Source: Linyphia triangularis
Taxonomy: Eukaryota > Arthropoda > Arachnida > Araneae > Linyphiidae
Length of the DNA stretch: 64,000 nt
Assembly: GCA_963978545.1 (NCBI GenBank)
Contig: OZ021721.1
Span: 35,451,348-35,515,347, forward strand
Direction of reading: 5' to 3'
Below are positions 24,301 through 35,845 of the stretch, piece by piece (the stretch's first letter is position 1; each line of letters opens with the position of its first letter). The position numbers and the translations under genes were made by a program. A model generated the notes under the pieces. The model was not told where the DNA came from and made no database searches. It worked only from the letters and a program-made list of their open reading frames with translations.

Positions 24301-25532
24301 AACTATGAGGCAAATTGCATTTGGTAATTTTTTATTCCTTTACTTAAGGAAATGTTAACTTAATTTTAATACTGCTAAATTAAATGGTTGTGTTTTCTAT
24401 AATGGGGAATGTTTAGACAATTCTTGATCTTCAACTACATGTTTGACATGAAGAATATGTTACTTTTAAAGGTTAAGAGTTTTAAAATACATCATTTACT
24501 GTACATATATCAAGTCGTTAGTTATTTTCTGGTAACACAAATAATTAACTCCTCCTAAAAGTGTGTAATATATAAATTCTTACAGAAAAATAATAAAAGT
24601 AAATAAGATTTTTTTTTCTTCTATGAAATTCAAAGCTTTTCTACACTTTTAATTTCAAAAGCCAGATAAGTACCAGTGCAATACCCCTGTGCCTTTCTCT
24701 GATGAAACGACGACGAATTGTAAAAATCATGTATTGAAATGGAATAAATTTTTTAATAACTTTACTCAAAGTTATAATGCTTAACTCCCTTCTGGGCGAG
24801 ATTCAAAGTGATGGTCATGCCAGCTTATAGGTAAATGCAGTACTGTTTCCAGGGTCAGTGTTTCCAAAAAATGGGACAGTCCAGTATAGAAATATTTTTT
24901 CAATTTAAGTAGCTGCTTTTCTTAACGCTTTTTTTTTTAAAGCCCTATGTGTTCAAATCCTAATCACTCCCACTAGAATGAGAATAATATGTGAATATGC
25001 AATGATAATAATTATCAGAATGAGGAAATATTACAAGCGCTATGGTGACAGTAAATTGGACTGATTAGTTTTGTTGAAATTTCTTATGCATTTGTATTCT
25101 ATACAATATTATAAGTTATAGACTTAAATAAATGTTTTGTTTCAACAGGTAGCGATAATAATACAAAATTTAGACTATTACATTAGTTTGATAGAGATAT
25201 TTTGTATACATATTCAAAAATTGTATAACATTTCATATTTTTATACATTGTGTTGTATATAGAAAATAGCATTGATGAATTTTGACTTATTCTATAACTT
25301 TTAAATAATCATTTTGGATGTCATTTTCGAATTAACATACTAGTTATATACCTGGACATTCGTTATTTTGCAATTCAGATTTCTTTATTTTAGATTTTGC
25401 AACAACCTATCTATGGTTTATGAAAACTAAATTTATCCATTGGAGGTATAAATGGTAGAGACAGAAAATTTGATCTAATTAAACTAATATTAAAACTATT
25501 CAATTATTAAAATTAGTAAATAAAACTTTTTA
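21346..25532. other. AT-rich DNA inside the proposed MULE, no gene seen
   Basis: About 4 kb of unique-looking AT-rich sequence. Frames do not exceed 62 codons and none carries a motif I recognise. It may be element DNA downstream of the transposase gene or unrelated host DNA if the left terminus is not the true partner. Confidence 0.5.
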
Positions 25533-25795
25533 ATTATTGAAATTATTATTAAATATAAATATTTAAATAATGAAATACATTAATTATTATAATTAATTGT
25601 TCAGCTTATTTTATTAATGAAAATTATTGAAGTTATTAAATATAAATAATGAAATACATTAATTATTATAATGAATTGTTTGGCTTATTTTATTAATGAT
25701 AATTATTGAAGTTATTATTAAATATAAATATTTAAATAATGAAATACATTAATTATTATAATTGTTCGGCTTATTTCATTAATGATAATTATTAA
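25533..25795 (+). repeat. Tandem repeat of 80-90 bp, about three units
   Basis: Units beginning ATTATTGAA start at 25,533, 25,623 and 25,702. They share ATAATGAAATACATTAATTATTATAA and GGCTTATTTTATTAATGA blocks. One unit lacks an internal 10-15 bp segment. Confidence 0.8.
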
Positions 25796-26162
25796 AATTT
25801 GATTAATGATCATATTGAAAATTTGTGTTGGCATACTTCTGATATAGATTTTGCACAAGAAGTCAGGTTAATATTCTCATGTGTAAGACATGAAAAACTT
25901 ATAGAGATACTTATTTCGACGATTTGCTTAGTTGGGTTACACTGACATCTCCATTTCTACTCGCACAAGCACTAAATTGGAATCAAATGCGCAAGTGACC
26001 ATTATGGTTTCAATGGGACGATATAATCTTAAAAAAATCAATTAGAAACCAGTATCATTTGCCTTATCTGTTTTTTGCAGGAACCTGTCTCCATGACGTT
26101 ATTAAAATAGCAATAATTATGGGAGAAAGGTTCAGTTGCAAAATGTTGATATCGCAGTTAAG

Positions 26163-26224
26163 GCCCAACATGTTTTCACAGTGGCGGAGTTCTAGAACTC
26201 CGCCACTGTTAAAACATGTTGGGC
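26163..26224. repeat. 62-bp palindrome with no spacer
   Basis: Two 31-bp arms meet at TTCTAGAA and differ at only one position. The central 30 bp, CAGTGGCGGAGTTCT and its complement, look like two hAT-type termini (CAGTGGCGGA) fused head to head, although no 8-bp duplication flanks them. It can form a cruciform. Confidence 0.9.
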
Positions 26225-26282
26225 TGCTTTGAACGTAGTAGCTATAGAATAATTCAAGAAGGCAATTTCATCTTACCCTAAT

Positions 26283-26816
26283 CAAGGCTCGACTTCAAAT
26301 GCAGGGGCCCAGAGCACAAACCCGAGGGTTCCCTTCTCGTGATAAACGATTTTCGAAAGAACATACCAATAAAAGAGGCCTTAAATACTAACTGTAATAA
26401 AATAACAGTGAGTAATAATTTAGAATAGCAAAAAATTGCATCAAATGAATTGCACCATATGAAATGACGTTTTTTGCAGTAAAATGGATACTCTAAAAAA
26501 AAAAATATATATATATATCACGCTCTGAATTTCAAAAGCTGCCAAATTATAAAAATTATTCTATATAATGGAATTAAACAGAAATCTCTCTCTACATTCT
26601 AAGACACATTCTTAAGTTCTTTAAAAAAATATAGTTAAAAGCATTCGAATAAAACATAAAGTTGAATGTGCTTGCGGACGATAAGTTCAAAGAGTCTCCT
26701 TTCCAAAAAAAGCTATAAATAAACTTTTTGAATTTCCCAAAATTTCGGTATGCAGACCTGAATAATTTAGGGCCCCCAAAGTTCGGGGTCCTGGTCACAT
26801 GCCCCAATCAGCCCTG
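26283..26816 (+). mobile_element. Possible non-autonomous hAT element
   Basis: The left end CAAGGCTCGACTTCAAATG and the right end, read in reverse as CAGGGCTGATTGGGG, both lead into GGGGCCC-rich blocks as in many small hAT elements. No matching 8-bp duplication was found, so boundaries are uncertain. No transposase is present. Confidence 0.3.
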
Positions 26817-28406
26817 TGTAAATTCAGCCTCTGATCCTACTAGTCGCCAATGAAAACACATGAAAAGTCTTTTATGTAATATAGTATTAAAAATGGGCTT
26901 TCAAGAGTTTTCATTAAATGTTTGGTATTAATTGTAAGAAAACATTCTAGTGACATATCATTCAAAGGGAAGAATACACAATTGAGGATTTGATGCTTTG
27001 ACTTTTGTAAATTATGCATAAAATCTGACCATCCTGATCTTGGTTGTGATATAATGTTAAAATTTCCCGAAGTACAACTGGGAATAGATTAATTGGCACT
27101 TGTCTAAAAGTTTCTTACTTCAGAACTATCAATGGCGCCATAAATGACTGGCCAGCAGGGATCGCTGGCGCATCCGACAGTCATTACGTTCCTGAAAACT
27201 TTATAAAACTAAATTTCAAAATGATATTTGAAATGTAAGTAAAACAGGCTGCAATGAGTGCTGAGAAGTTTGTTATTGCTAATGCCCAGTCTATCGTCCA
27301 CAATAACACAGCAAAAGTGTTTTTGATAATAAAACCATCATATCAATGACAACAGATAAGTGACCTAAATTTACATGAGAAACAAGATATAAAGGCTTTG
27401 GCTTTTATATATCGAGATAGGTTTTGTACACAACTGCAAAAATGTCCGCTGTCAACCAGACAGAACATATAGTCATTGTATAAAATAAGAAAAGCTAAGT
27501 GAAAGTAACGCGAGAAGCTATTGATATCAATGATATTCTCACTACAGTTTTTTGTTCTCTGTTATGACTCATCTTAAATAATTTTACGGAAGATAATTAT
27601 AAGATTTAATCTCAGAAGCTGTATTATTGGATCTCAGAACTAGAATTAGAGAAAGTCAAAATAAGAAATTTTCAAAAACCCATAACTCTCCAAGAAATAA
27701 AGTATCTAGTTTTCAGAGGCACAATAATGATGTTGAATGTATAGTGCAAGAGACTTTCTTTTAATTTGAAGCCTTACATTTTTCGTTCTTGCAGTCCCTG
27801 ATGATCTGCTAACCAGTCATCATTTACTCCGCAACTATTAGGTTTAGTAAAAGAAGCTTTAGAAGAGCAAATAAATAAACTATTCACTGATGTACTTCGA
27901 AAAATTTTAAATTTCCATCTCACCCAAGACCAGGAGGGTCGGATTATGTATATGATTATCACTCGGATTCAGATTAATGGTCTATCTTATATTCTTTCCT
28001 ATAATGTCAGATCTCGACAAATATATCATATGTACCTATTTTAATCTTCATATCCTGAAAAATCTTGTTAGTAAACGAATGTACACCTAACATTACATTC
28101 GTTCAACCTTATGGTGGAAGGCTTTACAATTGTTTCGGATGCAAAGAGATAGAAGAGGACGCATAACCCAATCGGCCCTAAATGGGTATATAAAAGTACC
28201 GGAGGTTAATTTTTTTTCTCTATTGGGTAATTAATACTATTTGTATATAGGTTTTTATGTTTTCTGGTATTCTGAAGGAATTAGAAAATAAATATATATA
28301 TTATAAAACATGGAAACACTCTCAGATTGTAAATGACGGACTTGTTTTTGAGCACGCACATTACTCATGTTTTAATGGGTTTATATTAATTTAAATTTTA
28401 CAGTTA

Positions 28407-28455
<49 letters not shown>

Positions 28456-28650
28456 ACTATATTTATGACATACTTAGTGCAAAAGAGTACTTATACATTA
28501 TTATATCCATATCCTAGACAATTGGGACATATATAGTCCCAGTTGATTGTACGATTTTCGAATACATTATTTACTGTCCCAGCTAGTCGACTATATATGA
28601 TTGGGATATATCCTAGAAGATTTCAAGAAAATGGGAAAAATTAAACTTAA
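26817..28650. other. Intergenic AT-rich DNA with a (TA)n microsatellite
   Basis: No gene seen. A pure TA run occupies about 28,407-28,449. A segment at 28,100-28,200 is slightly GC-richer but has no frame. Confidence 0.55.
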
Positions 28651-28745
28651 AGTAGCCAAACCCCGTTAACGCGAAATCGCTTAGCATGAAATTCCGTTTA
28701 ACGTGAATAAAAAGCAATTCTCCGTACTTAAAACTTAACGTTAAT
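28651..28745 (+). mobile_element. Left end of a Tigger/pogo-like element
   Basis: AAACCCCGTTAACGCGAAAT and the following about 85 bp match, on the opposite strand, the MITE at 52,928-53,093 and end where that MITE would continue into sequence now found at 38,100. The TA-flanked CAGT(C/T)(C/A)AAC-type termini and GTTAACGCGAA motifs recall Tigger-like elements of the Tc1/mariner superfamily. Confidence 0.4.
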
Positions 28746-29567
28746 TTATGCGTTTAAGGCTGTTATCGACACGCCACCTACATTTTGAATCTCAATGTTA
28801 AAGTATAGGAGATTTTCATATAAATAATCACAACACTGTGCTAAAAAATTTTAAAATATTCGAATTATTTTTTCACCATAAAAAAATTCGAAATGTTTTT
28901 TAAGGTGATGCGTAATGATGGCTTAGTATTTTATTGAGAAGTATTTTTTAAATATTTTCAAAAAATTCCATCTTTTCAAGTTGAAGTTCAAACTCTAATA
29001 AAAATTCTTTACAACACCAAAAAGAAAAAAATAAATGCAGCAATCTGTAGAATTATTCATTTTCTTTCAAATGGTCCAAAATTTATAATTTTAAGAATTG
29101 TATTTAAACGGCTACAATTTAATTACTCTAAATTTTATGATTTTCTTGAATGCGCGCATGAATACATCGTAGGTGACAGTGATTTATAATGGCTTCAGTT
29201 GTAAGAAAAGTATAAACATAACGAGGTTTGTTTTGTCTTTTTCATTCATGGAACGAGAGGCACCATTTGGGGTTATTTTTTTTTTTCCTTCTTTTTTTCT
29301 TATTGCATTTTTAGGCCGACACGAAGTGTTCAATGTTTACAAGTACATTTAATATTTCTTCTACGCTACGATTTCTACGCTCTACGCTTGGGATGGAGTT
29401 TAGTTATTCTTTTATTTTTTAATTGTTAGCTAGTTGTAAAGAAGTGACTAAATCTAAAGAATACGATATTGGATAATTTTATTTATGTGATTTTTGGTCA
29501 AATAATTTAAACAATATTTTTTAAATCCTTTATATTCACTTCGATTTATTTTGTGTGTGGTTATGTT

Positions 29568-30515
29568 CAGGGGTGTAGTGGAGCGGGAACGCGTGGGAAC
29601 GGCGATCCTTTACCTTTTTAGAAGGAGGAACGGCGTTCCCTCACTTAATTTTTTTTTTAATTTGCATCATTTTTTTATTTTTTTTTTAAGTTTATTTATT
29701 TATTAATTTTTTTTTCCCTTTACTTGACATTTAACGGAAACTTCAAGTAAGAAAATGAAAAAGTTCTTTAGTGAGAACTATGCCTTCATTTTCGATCCAC
29801 AACTTCAAAGCTGAGCAGGCAAGTTCAAGTATTTTCAAAACACTTGAAAGAGGCGCGACAACCCGCACATGGCCATTCCATCACCAATCCGATTGATGCA
29901 TAGACTCCCCTTCCAGTCTTTCAATGTTTTAATGCTACTTCATTAGGAACGAACTGACGTATGTTTACATCCAAGATTCATCCAATAAGATAAACCTAGG
30001 CTCTGAAAACACAGATCAATTGACTCCCCTATTAGGATGAGTTCTAAGTCAAATGTGTCTGAATCTAAACTCGATCTTTTATGGAAATTTTTCTGAATGA
30101 AAATTGTTTTAAAAAACTTATGTAAATAATCTGTTTACAAATTATTGTAAAAAGTCTGTTTAAAAATGTGTGTCAGTAATACATTTGAAAATGTCTAATA
30201 ATCCATTCACAAAGTGTCAAATAATCTGTTAAAGTGGGTTGTGTGAAGCAAATTGTTTAAAAATCCATATAACTTAATAGTTTAAAAAAATTATTTAAAT
30301 AAAAACTGTTTAAACACAAATTTTTTTCTTTTAAATTTTTAAGCGGCTCATAATCTGTTTTGAGATTACTAAAATAGTATAAATAAAGTTATTTATTCTT
30401 AGTTGTTAATTTTACTCCCCCCCCCCCTCCTCGCATCCCCACAGAAAAAAAAGTAAACGTTTGTAACGACGCGACATAGCGTTCCCACACCCTTTTATTT
30501 TACACTACACCACTG
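29568..30515 (+). mobile_element. Non-autonomous hAT element with exact 8-bp TSD
   Basis: Termini CAGGGGTGTAGTG and CACTACACCACTG are inverted repeats with one mismatch in the first 13 bp, followed on both sides by GGGAACGC motifs. GTTATGTT is duplicated exactly at 29,560-29,567 and 30,516-30,523. The 8-bp duplication and CAG...CTG ends define hAT. The 948-bp interior has no transposase frame and ends in a C-rich run near 30,417. Confidence 0.9.
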
Positions 30516-30544
30516 GTTATGTTTGTGGCAGATAAATATGTGGA

Positions 30545-30945
30545 GAGTTAATTAACCGCCTTGGGCTGTCACCCAATCAAACCGAAACTTTGCAGACAGA
30601 TTCGTTTTCGGTGAGAATGTATTCTATCAAGTTTTGGGGACTTTCACTAAAAGGACTCTATTACAAACGCTGTTATTGTTGCTTTGTAGGGTTAAGGGCC
30701 ACTTCATCCAATCGATCTTAAATTTGGCGGATGAATTCGTTATCAATGACATTTTGCTTTCTATCGTTTTGGGTGCTATCGTTTAAAAAGGTAGCTTTTA
30801 CACACGTTTCCATTTTTTTTCGGAGGACTAATTAATCTACTTGCCTTCATCCAATCGAGATAAAACTTGGCTGATGGACACGCTATCAATGACAATGCAT
30901 TTTCTTAAGTTTTGGAGGCAAAAAGGTGTTAGTTCAATTGCATGG
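30545..30945 (+). repeat. Diverged tandem motif of about 145 bp
   Basis: Three related segments (near 30,545, 30,695 and 30,830) share ATCCAATCG(A), AAACTTGG and ATTCGTTATCAATGACA. A fourth related copy appears at 31,860-31,950. They lie next to the dispersed repeat at 31,080 and may be part of the same larger element. Confidence 0.6.
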
Positions 30946-31079
30946 AATGAATGATTTTTTTTTTACATTGTGGTCAAACACTATGAAAAGTCGATCTGAG
31001 TTCAAAATTATTTTAATTAGTTGCACATAAAAGTTGGCAATCTAAATAAAGTATTAATTTTAAAACCTTTGTTTTTAGG

Positions 31080-31830
31080 GTAAATTATTACTTTCAATTG
31101 CTCATACGTTAACATACTGATGAAAGAATTGCATTCGGTAAAAAAAAAAAAAAAATCGATTATTATTAATATTTTTTTTTCTTTTTTTTTTTTTTCAATA
31201 CCACACGTTTAGCTGAGTTCAAGAAAGTGGTCTAGAAAAGTGTCCGATGTGTTTGTGTGTGTGTGCGAGGTCAAAATTTCTCCCGAATGGATTTACCTAT
31301 GATGTTTAAATTTTGTATACGGGTTAGCGGTGGCCATGGAACCTGATGTCATTAAGGTTTTCGTGAAAATTGCGCATGTGCAAAAGGTAGTTGTTATTGA
31401 AAAATTTAAGTTTTTCAACAATTGTCAAAAAACTGATCTTAGCGGTTTCGATCAAATAAGTGCACTAAATCTCATCCGCCACCTCCAAAATCCCATTAGA
31501 ATTTCGATTATGGTGTAAACAGTTAAAAAACGAGTTCACAAAGTTCTTTTTAATTGAGCATCGCCCATCAACGACTGTTTCTCCTCTGTTTCACTTACAT
31601 CAAAGTCTTATCTATTATTTATTGTAAAAATTTCCATTTAGGCGGTGGTTTTTTTTTGGGAAGAGGTTGTCAATGAGATAATTATCACCAAATTGAATTT
31701 TTTTTTTAAATTAATGAAAAACGGTCAATTGCACCGTGGCTGGTATTAAGTGTAATTGAAAGTTGTACGGTGTTCCATAATCCCAGTTTTTAAATCATTT
31801 TACATTAAATTCGATGTCATTTGTTTGTGG
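31080..31830 (+). repeat. Dispersed repeat family R1, copy A
   Basis: Shares a collinear series of blocks with 60,390-60,960 and, partly, 47,890-48,240: GCATTCGGT with an A-run and ATCGATT, GTGGCCATGGA, GTTTTCGT.AAAATTGCGCATG, and a 3' block TGTAATTGAAAGTTGT.CG.TGTTCCA. No coding frame is conserved between copies. Its class is unknown. Confidence 0.7.
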
Positions 31831-33023
31831 CCGGGAAATTTGCGGATGGCTAAACTCACTTGTTATCATCCAATCAAATTAAAACTTGGTAGTTAGATTC
31901 GTTGCTCGTGATAGTGCAAAAAAGAGTTACTCCATAGCAAAGAATCTGTGGTTTCTTAGTAGTGATCAAACCCTAGGAAAACTCGAAGAGCACAAAATCG
32001 CTTAAATAAGTTGCGATTGCACATAAAAGTTTACAATGCACATTATTGACTTCCATTAAAAAATTTTTGCTGGCCGCCTGTGAATGTTGCAGTCTCTTTC
32101 GGTTAACTGCTCATATGTCTGATCATAAGCTATAAAATTTTAAAAACCAAAAATGAAAGAGCACACGAGTTTAGAATAAGACTTACGATCTCTCGCACCC
32201 AATGTGTGTATTGTTTTTTTGCGAGCTATGTGTTCATTGCACTAAATCAGATTTTTAGTGCAAACACAACTCTACTTGATACAATCTTAAAGAATATACA
32301 GTCTCTTTTGAAAGAGAATATACTTTAAAATTATTTTTGCTGCCTCCACTATTTGAAGCCTGTAGCCTTTCTTGTTACTTTTTTTAAAAATTATTATTAT
32401 TTTCAGCTATAGATTTAAATGTTTTCAATTGCAATGTCAATTTTTTCCGATGTCCTAGCGAAGTGTGGGTGGTGATGTGGTAGGGGGGCTTGTGTTTCCC
32501 GTATAGCTCCGCCTGCAACAAGGTAAGGCTGTGTTGCGCTGGTTTGTGTCATTTTTTAAAAAAAAATTTTTATCGTGGATCGAACTCTTTCAAAGTGAAA
32601 ATGTTAATTTTTTGGTGATTTAAGTAATATTAAATGCATTATGTTACTAGTCTACGATGATGTTAGAAAGTTCTATGACTGAAACCGGCATAAGATATAT
32701 GGAAATATGGAAATAGAGGACATTGTCGTGGCAAAGACCAAAAAAATATGGTCAAGAGTTTCCATATCCTACTGTCAAACGAGTAAACGTGATGTTGAAG
32801 GCACATAATTTAAAACACATCTTTTTTAAATCTCACTCCCAAAGGAGAATTTAGAAGACTTTATCCAAATCCTTCTAGAAGACTAGTAAGTATTGTTTGA
32901 CATTTTATCCTGCAAGTTTAAGAAAATTTATGAGTGCATTTGTCCCAGGCACTAAAATGTACCAGTCGGAGAATTAAGATTCCTAATCGATCAAAATGGT
33001 GGTCGAAGACTTAGATATTGCTA

Positions 33024-33890
33024 TCTATAATAATAAAATAAGCTGTGTGTCTTGTCTATCCGTTTCTGGATCTATAGAAACCTACTTAAAATTGGAGTAG
33101 AGCTCTGAAATTTTCAGCACAAGTAATTTTGGCCTTCTGATTGGACTTTTGAAAAACAGAATTTTAAACTTTTATTTAGTTTTTTTTTTAAGTAAATTTC
33201 TTTAATTAATTAATATATATTTTACAAAACGATTTCAAATAGGGCTACAGCTTTGAAATTTTCAACATAAGTAGTTGTGGCCATCTAATTGGATTCTTAA
33301 AAAACAGAATTTTAAAATTTTATTTGTTTTTTAATTTTTTTTAATTAATTAACAAGTATTTTACATGTAAATTTGTAATTGAGCTACAGTTGTGAAATAT
33401 TCAACACACGTAGCTTTGGCCTTCTAATTAGACTGACAAAAAGAATGTTAAAATTTTAATTTGTTTTTTAATTACTTTTTTCACAAAAAGCGACTTTTAA
33501 TAGGCCTGGAGCTCTGAAAGTTTCAACATAATAAGTTTTGGCTTCTAATTTTACTTTTCACAAACACGTGTTAAAATAATCTTAAAGGGGTGTTGTATTA
33601 TTGTATTAACGGGGAATTTTTTTTTCTCGACAAGGGATAGGCTTCCAATATTAAGGTTTTACGTAGCAAGTAGATTTTAGTGAATGAAGCTAGCTTATGC
33701 TTACGCAGCAATGAACCTTTGAGCGAGGGAAGCGAGCTCGATTTTGCGTAGCGATGAAACATCCTGCGGGCGAAGCGTCAAAAACTGGGACCTATACACG
33801 AATGACAGGTTTTCGCAACGCGAGACCTCAGAGCTAACTAAAATACTGCACATGTTAAAATTTCGTAGCGAAGCATGGGTATTAAACTAA
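33024..33890 (+). mobile_element. Helitron-like non-autonomous element, copy 1
   Basis: Begins TCTATAATAATAAAATAAGC after an A and ends near CTAA, matching along its length the copy at 58,997-60,267 but with fewer internal units. The body contains three or four diverged repeats of about 135 bp marked by TAGGGCTACAGCTCTGAAAT, then a 3' domain with TTCGTAGCGAAGCATGGG, a possible terminal hairpin. The TC start and CTRR end are Helitron hallmarks. It appears to sit inside the decayed gene that resumes at about 34,060. Confidence 0.55.
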
Positions 33891-34059
33891 TAATGAATAA
33901 AATGAAGAACACTTTGAGAAGGGAAATTCTGAAGTAAAAATCACAGTTTCAGCTTCAAAAAGTAAACATATAGAAGTCTATAATGATTCAACTTTATCTG
34001 AATCTAGTCATTTGGACAGTGACGATGTACTCCAGGCACATTCTTCAAGAACGTGTATA

Positions 34060-35220
34060 ATAGATATGAAGTATCGGATAGGGCTGGGACAGTTATTGCT
34101 TCAGCAGTTCTTCTAACATCCACTTCGAAAATTGTTAAAAATACGTTTCACAGAAAAATCTAGATAGCACGAAAATTGACCGCAGAAAAAAACGAAGTTC
34201 TACAAATACCTGCTTTGTACTTCAGACAAAATGATAAAATTTAAATTATATCAGAAAAGAATGACAAAATGTATTTATAGAGCATTCTTGGAGAAAATAT
34301 TTCATTGATTATTAAAGAGCATATTTCTTTATAATGGAACCAAAGTCGATGCTCTTGGGTTATATTACTCCATCATCCAGCACATCTGAATCACTGATTT
34401 CTTCCTGGAATTAGAATATCTATGGTGGCATTTAGGTGGGGTGGAACTAACGTGAACGTTGAAAAATTTGGAGGTTTACCCGAGGTTTTTTTTATTAAAG
34501 GTTTTAGCACAGGACAAACATATCGCCTCAACGATTTTAACAGGCATATTTTCTAAAAATTTAGCAAACAAATCTCTAGGTAAAATGTCTTATGGTCGAT
34601 GGCTAACTCAAGCTAATCAAATTCTATGTGTCTAACTTTCTATGAGGGTTTACGCTTTGGTTTGCAATAAAAACTCACTCTTCTTGTAGCCTCTTCAAAC
34701 TCATCAGTGCAACTATAGGTATTTGTCCATGTAACTGAAAACTAAAATATATCCAGTAATTCAAAGAAAAAGTTTCCTTGCGCACCCTGTAAATTTATTG
34801 ACCGCAATGTTGACCGCCTTTAAACCATGAAATGGCAGCCGTCGCATTTTGAAATTCCACAGCATTCATACAAATAAAACTAAAACTGTTTCAACTCCCC
34901 ACTATTAAAAATTTTAGGAATCAACTTACACCTATCTCATTGATTGTCAAGAGACTATATCTGATCCACAATTATTGTGATCCATTCCTGATGAAGATAT
35001 CCAATTGTTTGTTGCTGAAAAAGGCAGAAGGAGAACTGTCTTTACACAATATTGTAATACAATATTTGAAAATGCGATCAAGACTGTGTCAGAAACTTCA
35101 GCCACAGAGCGCAAAAAATCTGAGAGAGAAGGCTTCATAAAAAGAATTAAATGCAGTCTTGAAAAGACATGCCGAAATTCTATGACAAGAAGGATTTTCG
35201 CGTTATTTGAAATATTATAA
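34060..35220 (+). pseudogene. Decayed transposon-encoded protein gene
   Basis: Conceptual pieces in changing frames resemble one protein family common in arthropod transposon debris: SDRAGTVIASAVLL near 34,075, EPKSMLLGYITPSSS near 34,335, GGTNVN.EKFGG near 34,440, then PVIQRKSFLAHP.NLLTAML near 34,760, and a final open stretch of about 70 codons ending at 35,220. Frames are broken by many shifts and stops. The recalled family pattern includes a DGTNVN-type motif, which I cannot assign to a named superfamily. Upstream fragments may lie at 32,760-33,020 on the other side of the Helitron-like insertion. An AATAAA follows at about 35,270. Confidence 0.45.
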
Positions 35221-35293
35221 TAGTAATAAAAATTTAATTTTTGTCAACATTTTACTGTAATAATACTGTAATAAATAAAAGTAACTCTTATAA

Positions 35294-35409
<116 letters not shown>

Positions 35410-35424
35410 AAACTTATGTGTAAC

Positions 35425-35845
35425 ACAGGGATGAGAGTTTTCCTCCTTTTGGAGGATTTCTTTGTTTTTTATGTAACATTTTCCTTGTCTTCATCCCTTT
35501 TTCGAGGATCCGCATTTTTATGATCTGTATCAGTTTTTCCTGCAAAAATTATACTTTTCCTCATATCTAAACAAAAGATTTTCCCTCTTGGCTCCCCTTT
35601 CCTCACAGATTACTTCACAAGTTTCTAATATTTGAAATATAATTATTATATAGTATGAGAAATGTCATTATATCTTTAAAATTATTGAATCATCCTTCCT
35701 GCATACTTTTTTTTTTTATTAATTTGTGTGTATTCCTTCCACGAACTTTTTTGATGAAACTTTTGGGTATCGTCCTTTCCGCTTGCTTTTTAAAACCAAT
35801 TTTTGGGCTTCCTCCTTTTTGCTCTCTGATCACTCTCATCCCTGT
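35425..35845 (+). mobile_element. Small inverted-repeat element (MITE), hAT-like
   Basis: Termini ACAGGGATGAGAG and CTCTCATCCCTGT are perfect 13-bp inverted repeats. The interior is rich in CCTCCTTTT-type blocks and has no gene. CAGGGATG ends are common among non-autonomous hAT elements, but a clean 8-bp duplication is not visible. Confidence 0.6.
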
